A stretch of 64,000 nucleotides of DNA, taken from contig CM060201.1 of NCBI GenBank assembly GCA_030562195.1, positions 31,044,067 to 31,108,066 of the forward strand, written 5' to 3'. Below the pieces are notes generated by a model. That model did no database searches. It was given only the letters and a program-made list of their open reading frames with translations, and was not told where the DNA came from. A program made the position numbers and the translations under genes. Below, piece after piece: positions 62,601 to 64,000 of this stretch (positions are counted from its first letter, which is position 1; every line of letters begins with the position of its first letter). This DNA is from Nipponacmea schrenckii. Lineage: Eukaryota > Mollusca > Gastropoda > Lottiidae.

Positions 62601-63663
62601 TCAAAAGGTCAGTTACGTGTTTCAAATATTTTTTTGCTCATATTTTAATTGATGAATATTCCATTTTATGAAGTCTACATATTAAAAACAGAAGTGACTA
62701 GAAAATTAGAATTTTGTTGCACTGTCACAAAATTTCCAAAATTTGATTTTAAAAGTTTTTGGCTTCAGAGGGGATAATGGTGACATAATAATGGGGTTCC
62801 AGTATTATTCTATAACTGTTTGTTTTTAACAGTGATGTGGGACAGTTTAAGGGGATTCACAGACTTTTTTATCAGTTTGTAAAATGATATAAGTTTAAGA
62901 TTAGGAGATATGCCGATTTCTGTTGTTAATCACTATAGGGAGGTGGATCATGAGCTTGCATCTAGTAATTTTAAGTTCTGACTTTATTTTTGCAGAAATT
63001 ACGGCTTAGGTGACACTAAATGTACAATGAATATGAAATTATTAAAACATCAAAAGAGTGAATTTACATTGACTGTTGGAAAACACACAGCTTCTGTAAG
63101 TAGGAAATATTTATAAAATACTACACCATAGTAATGGACCATATCTAGATGAATATACTGCTTCATAATACATAATATATCAATAAATCAAGTTATGAAA
63201 ATAAAATGAATGGATTTTTACATTCTACTCTTGTACACCGAATGGGCTAATGAAGATCAGAACTCAAATGCAGTGTGCTTTAAGAGAAATTTTGACAGGA
63301 CAGCGGCATTGGCCTACTCTTTTTCCAACCATTATAGTGATCTTAAACTTGAACAGTCTAAAAAAGGCGGTGGTTTATTGTCCCACTTGAGAGGACTAGA
63401 AGCGTTTTCCATGTCAGACTCTCCAACCTGCATCATTGACAAGGGATAGTTCATCTTGACCTTTGCCATGGTTGAACCTGGACATTCAGGTTAGTAAGCA
63501 AGCAGAGCCGCTCTGCTCCCTCAAGATATCAAATATGGAAATAGTAGACTGTTGTGTCGACATCAGAAGATATCTTATAATAAACAACTGTTAATTGAAA
63601 TTGTAGGTGATTGCTAAAAATAAACGAGATGGTAAACAAAGAGCAGCTCAAGCTATATTACAG
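53685..63663 (+). CDS. DGCR8: DGCR8/Pasha, Microprocessor subunit, 13 coding exons, 3' end open
   Basis: Exons: 53685-54084, 54484-54626, 54978-55362, 55709-55810, 57509-57578, 58167-58218, 58956-59037, 59241-59342, 61342-61440, 61729-61808, 62507-62607, 62996-63095, 63607-63663. All borders are GT-AG and phases agree, giving 591 codons. Order: acidic N-terminus ([27 protein letters not shown]); WW domain about 144-175 ([27 protein letters not shown]); SAIPC with Cys192 matching the heme ligand of the vertebrate protein; acidic linker; [20 protein letters not shown]; first dsRBD about 420-490 ([21 protein letters not shown]); second dsRBD about 506-591 ([26 protein letters not shown]). It binds pri-miRNA with Drosha in the nucleus. 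The usual C-terminus (LLHPH..., Drosha-binding tail) was not found, so the gene probably continues beyond the window or ends atypically (see 63746-63907). Confidence 0.93.
56039..56951. mobile_element. Inverted pair of TIR elements in DGCR8 intron 4
   Basis: Starts with TGTTACAAAACGATAACA and ends with the exact reverse complement at 56932-56949, flanked by TA on both sides. The left part (56039-56302) is an inverted, internally deleted version of the right part (56431-56949). The inner arms 56183-56302 and 56431-56551 match almost perfectly. The right copy contains AATAAA at 56909 and several 'gttcctgt' units. No coding frame. The inverted ends suggest a miniature DNA element; an LTR-like fragment (TG...CA ends) is the alternative. 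Confidence 0.6.
56301..56430 (+). repeat. 130-bp direct repeat, first copy (loop of inverted repeat)
   Basis: 'tatatgcttatctccatt' to 'taattgcata'. It matches 56961-57089 with a single visible one-base deletion. It lies exactly between the two inverted arms. Confidence 0.85.
56961..57089 (+). repeat. 130-bp direct repeat, second copy
   Basis: Nearly identical to 56301-56430, placed directly after the right-hand element. The very low divergence points to a recent duplication. Confidence 0.85.
59519..60912 (+). mobile_element. GCCCACC-type element with 148/172-bp tandem core in DGCR8 intron 8
   Basis: The head is 'ttttatatgcccaccaat' plus 'ggtctgtcggtctgt', and the end is 'ctgctggtgggcgtatgtc' (inverse of the head). 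Inside, 'ttttgatttttattttgtgg' starts at about 59631, 59803, 59950, 60122, 60270, 60441 and 60614, so spacings are 172, 147, 172, 148, 171 and 173. Most units carry an open frame in the same sense, which is a by-product of the repeat. It has the same head, end and architecture as 47388-48610 but an unrelated core. Confidence 0.75.
61893..62320 (+). repeat. 30-bp minisatellite in DGCR8 intron 10
   Basis: The unit 'ttttgtgaacaaatgtttca' plus 'gtgccaaata' is repeated about 14 times. The first few copies are shortened or altered. Because 30 is a multiple of three and the unit lacks stops in several phases, long false frames appear on both strands. Confidence 0.93.
63195..63535 (-). mobile_element. 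tRNA-derived SINE in DGCR8 intron 12
   Basis: On the minus strand the head reads 'gcagagcggctctgcttgct', then B-box-like 'ccaggttcaacc'. It ends with 'agagtagaatgtaaaaatcc', then 'attcattttattttcat', the shared SINE tail. The plus-strand open frame across it (63210-63449) is incidental. It lies between exons 12 and 13, opposite to DGCR8. Confidence 0.65.
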
Positions 63664-63745
63664 GTAGGTTTAAGATGGGTTTTTTTCCGTCCAAATAAAA
63701 TAATACCAACATTTTTATAACATCTTTATTTAGCTATTAATTTAG

Positions 63746-63907
63746 TCCAGTCAGCAACAATCTATTGAAGGGACTCTTGAACGTTACTCAAATTACCCTT
63801 TGACCTTACCACAAACAAAAGGTGTAATCCCAGAAGCATTAGATGCTAAAAAGACATTTGTTCAAATCGCAAAAAACGCTGGAGAGGGCAGAAATCTTAT
63901 TGGTTAA
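63746..63907 (+). CDS. Possible alternative or terminal DGCR8 exon, 53 codons
   Basis: After exon 13 (phase 0), one acceptor 'ctttatttag' leads into CTA TTA ATT TAG, i.e. Leu-Leu-Ile-stop. Another, 'attaatttag' (AG at 63744-63745), opens a phase-0 frame of 53 codons ending in TAA at 63905-63907 (includes LERYSNYPLTLPQTKGVIPE and TFVQIAKNAGEGRNLIG). It does not resemble the conserved C-terminus of the family. It could be an atypical last exon, a remnant of something else or chance. Confidence 0.2.
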   Translation, partial: SSQQQSIEGTLERYSNYPLTLPQTKGVIPEALDAKKTFVQIAKNAGEGRNLIG

Positions 63908-64000
63908 AAGAGGTTAGGGTCAAATGTTAAATTGAGTAAGGTCTAGGAATCGAGTTATTAGATAAAATGGAAGGCGGTAAATCATGATTATGTTTGATAG

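Noticed and set aside
63210..63449. 79-codon plus-strand frame between DGCR8 exons 12 and 13
   Set aside because: It lies entirely inside a minus-strand SINE with a recognisable tRNA-like head and tail.

Overview
The window is AT-rich, repeat-dense eukaryotic DNA. Its introns are short and have GT-AG borders, and its dispersed repeats (tRNA-headed SINEs, GCCCACA-ended elements, Penelope-like and LINE fragments) resemble those of marine lophotrochozoans. A mollusc is my best guess. It rests on recall of repeat style and protein similarity, not on a search.

Layout. 1-28.9 kb: no gene I can defend. This part holds four tandem arrays or retroelement tails (4.36-5.01, 9.64-10.38, 21.64-22.11 and 25.09-25.38 kb), SINE fragments, a LINE remnant (18.2 kb) and pieces of a small inverted-repeat element. 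28.95-32.28 kb: a decayed Penelope-like retroelement with a Gln/Asn-rich N-terminal ORF, a reverse transcriptase and a GIY-YIG endonuclease, with a hammerhead-like motif just upstream. 33-36.5 kb: more element fragments. 37.17-37.98 kb: an unrecognised 268-residue Ser-rich, basic protein in one coding exon. 41.96-43.07 kb: a 30-unit, 37-bp minisatellite lying just upstream of a two-exon GAREM-like adaptor gene (43.40-45.67 kb). A second minisatellite (45.7-47.1 kb) follows that gene. 47.4-49.3 kb: GCCCACA-type and other elements.

49.71-63.66 kb is a divergent gene pair. HGH1 (minus strand, three coding exons) carries one apparent single-base frameshift. DGCR8/Pasha (plus strand, at least 13 coding exons) encodes the dsRNA-binding partner of Drosha in microRNA processing. 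I traced DGCR8 through the acidic N-terminus, WW and heme-binding region (IPC motif) and both dsRNA-binding domains. Its true 3' end is unresolved at the right edge.

The most interesting point is an imperfect hairpin (53597-53653) directly upstream of the DGCR8 start codon. In vertebrates and flies the Microprocessor cleaves hairpins in the DGCR8/pasha mRNA to control its own level, so this may be the molluscan equivalent. A DGCR8 intron also holds a long, near-perfect inverted repeat. The GAREM-like gene sits behind a tandem array of CREB-like motifs in which the CpG is often changed to TpG.
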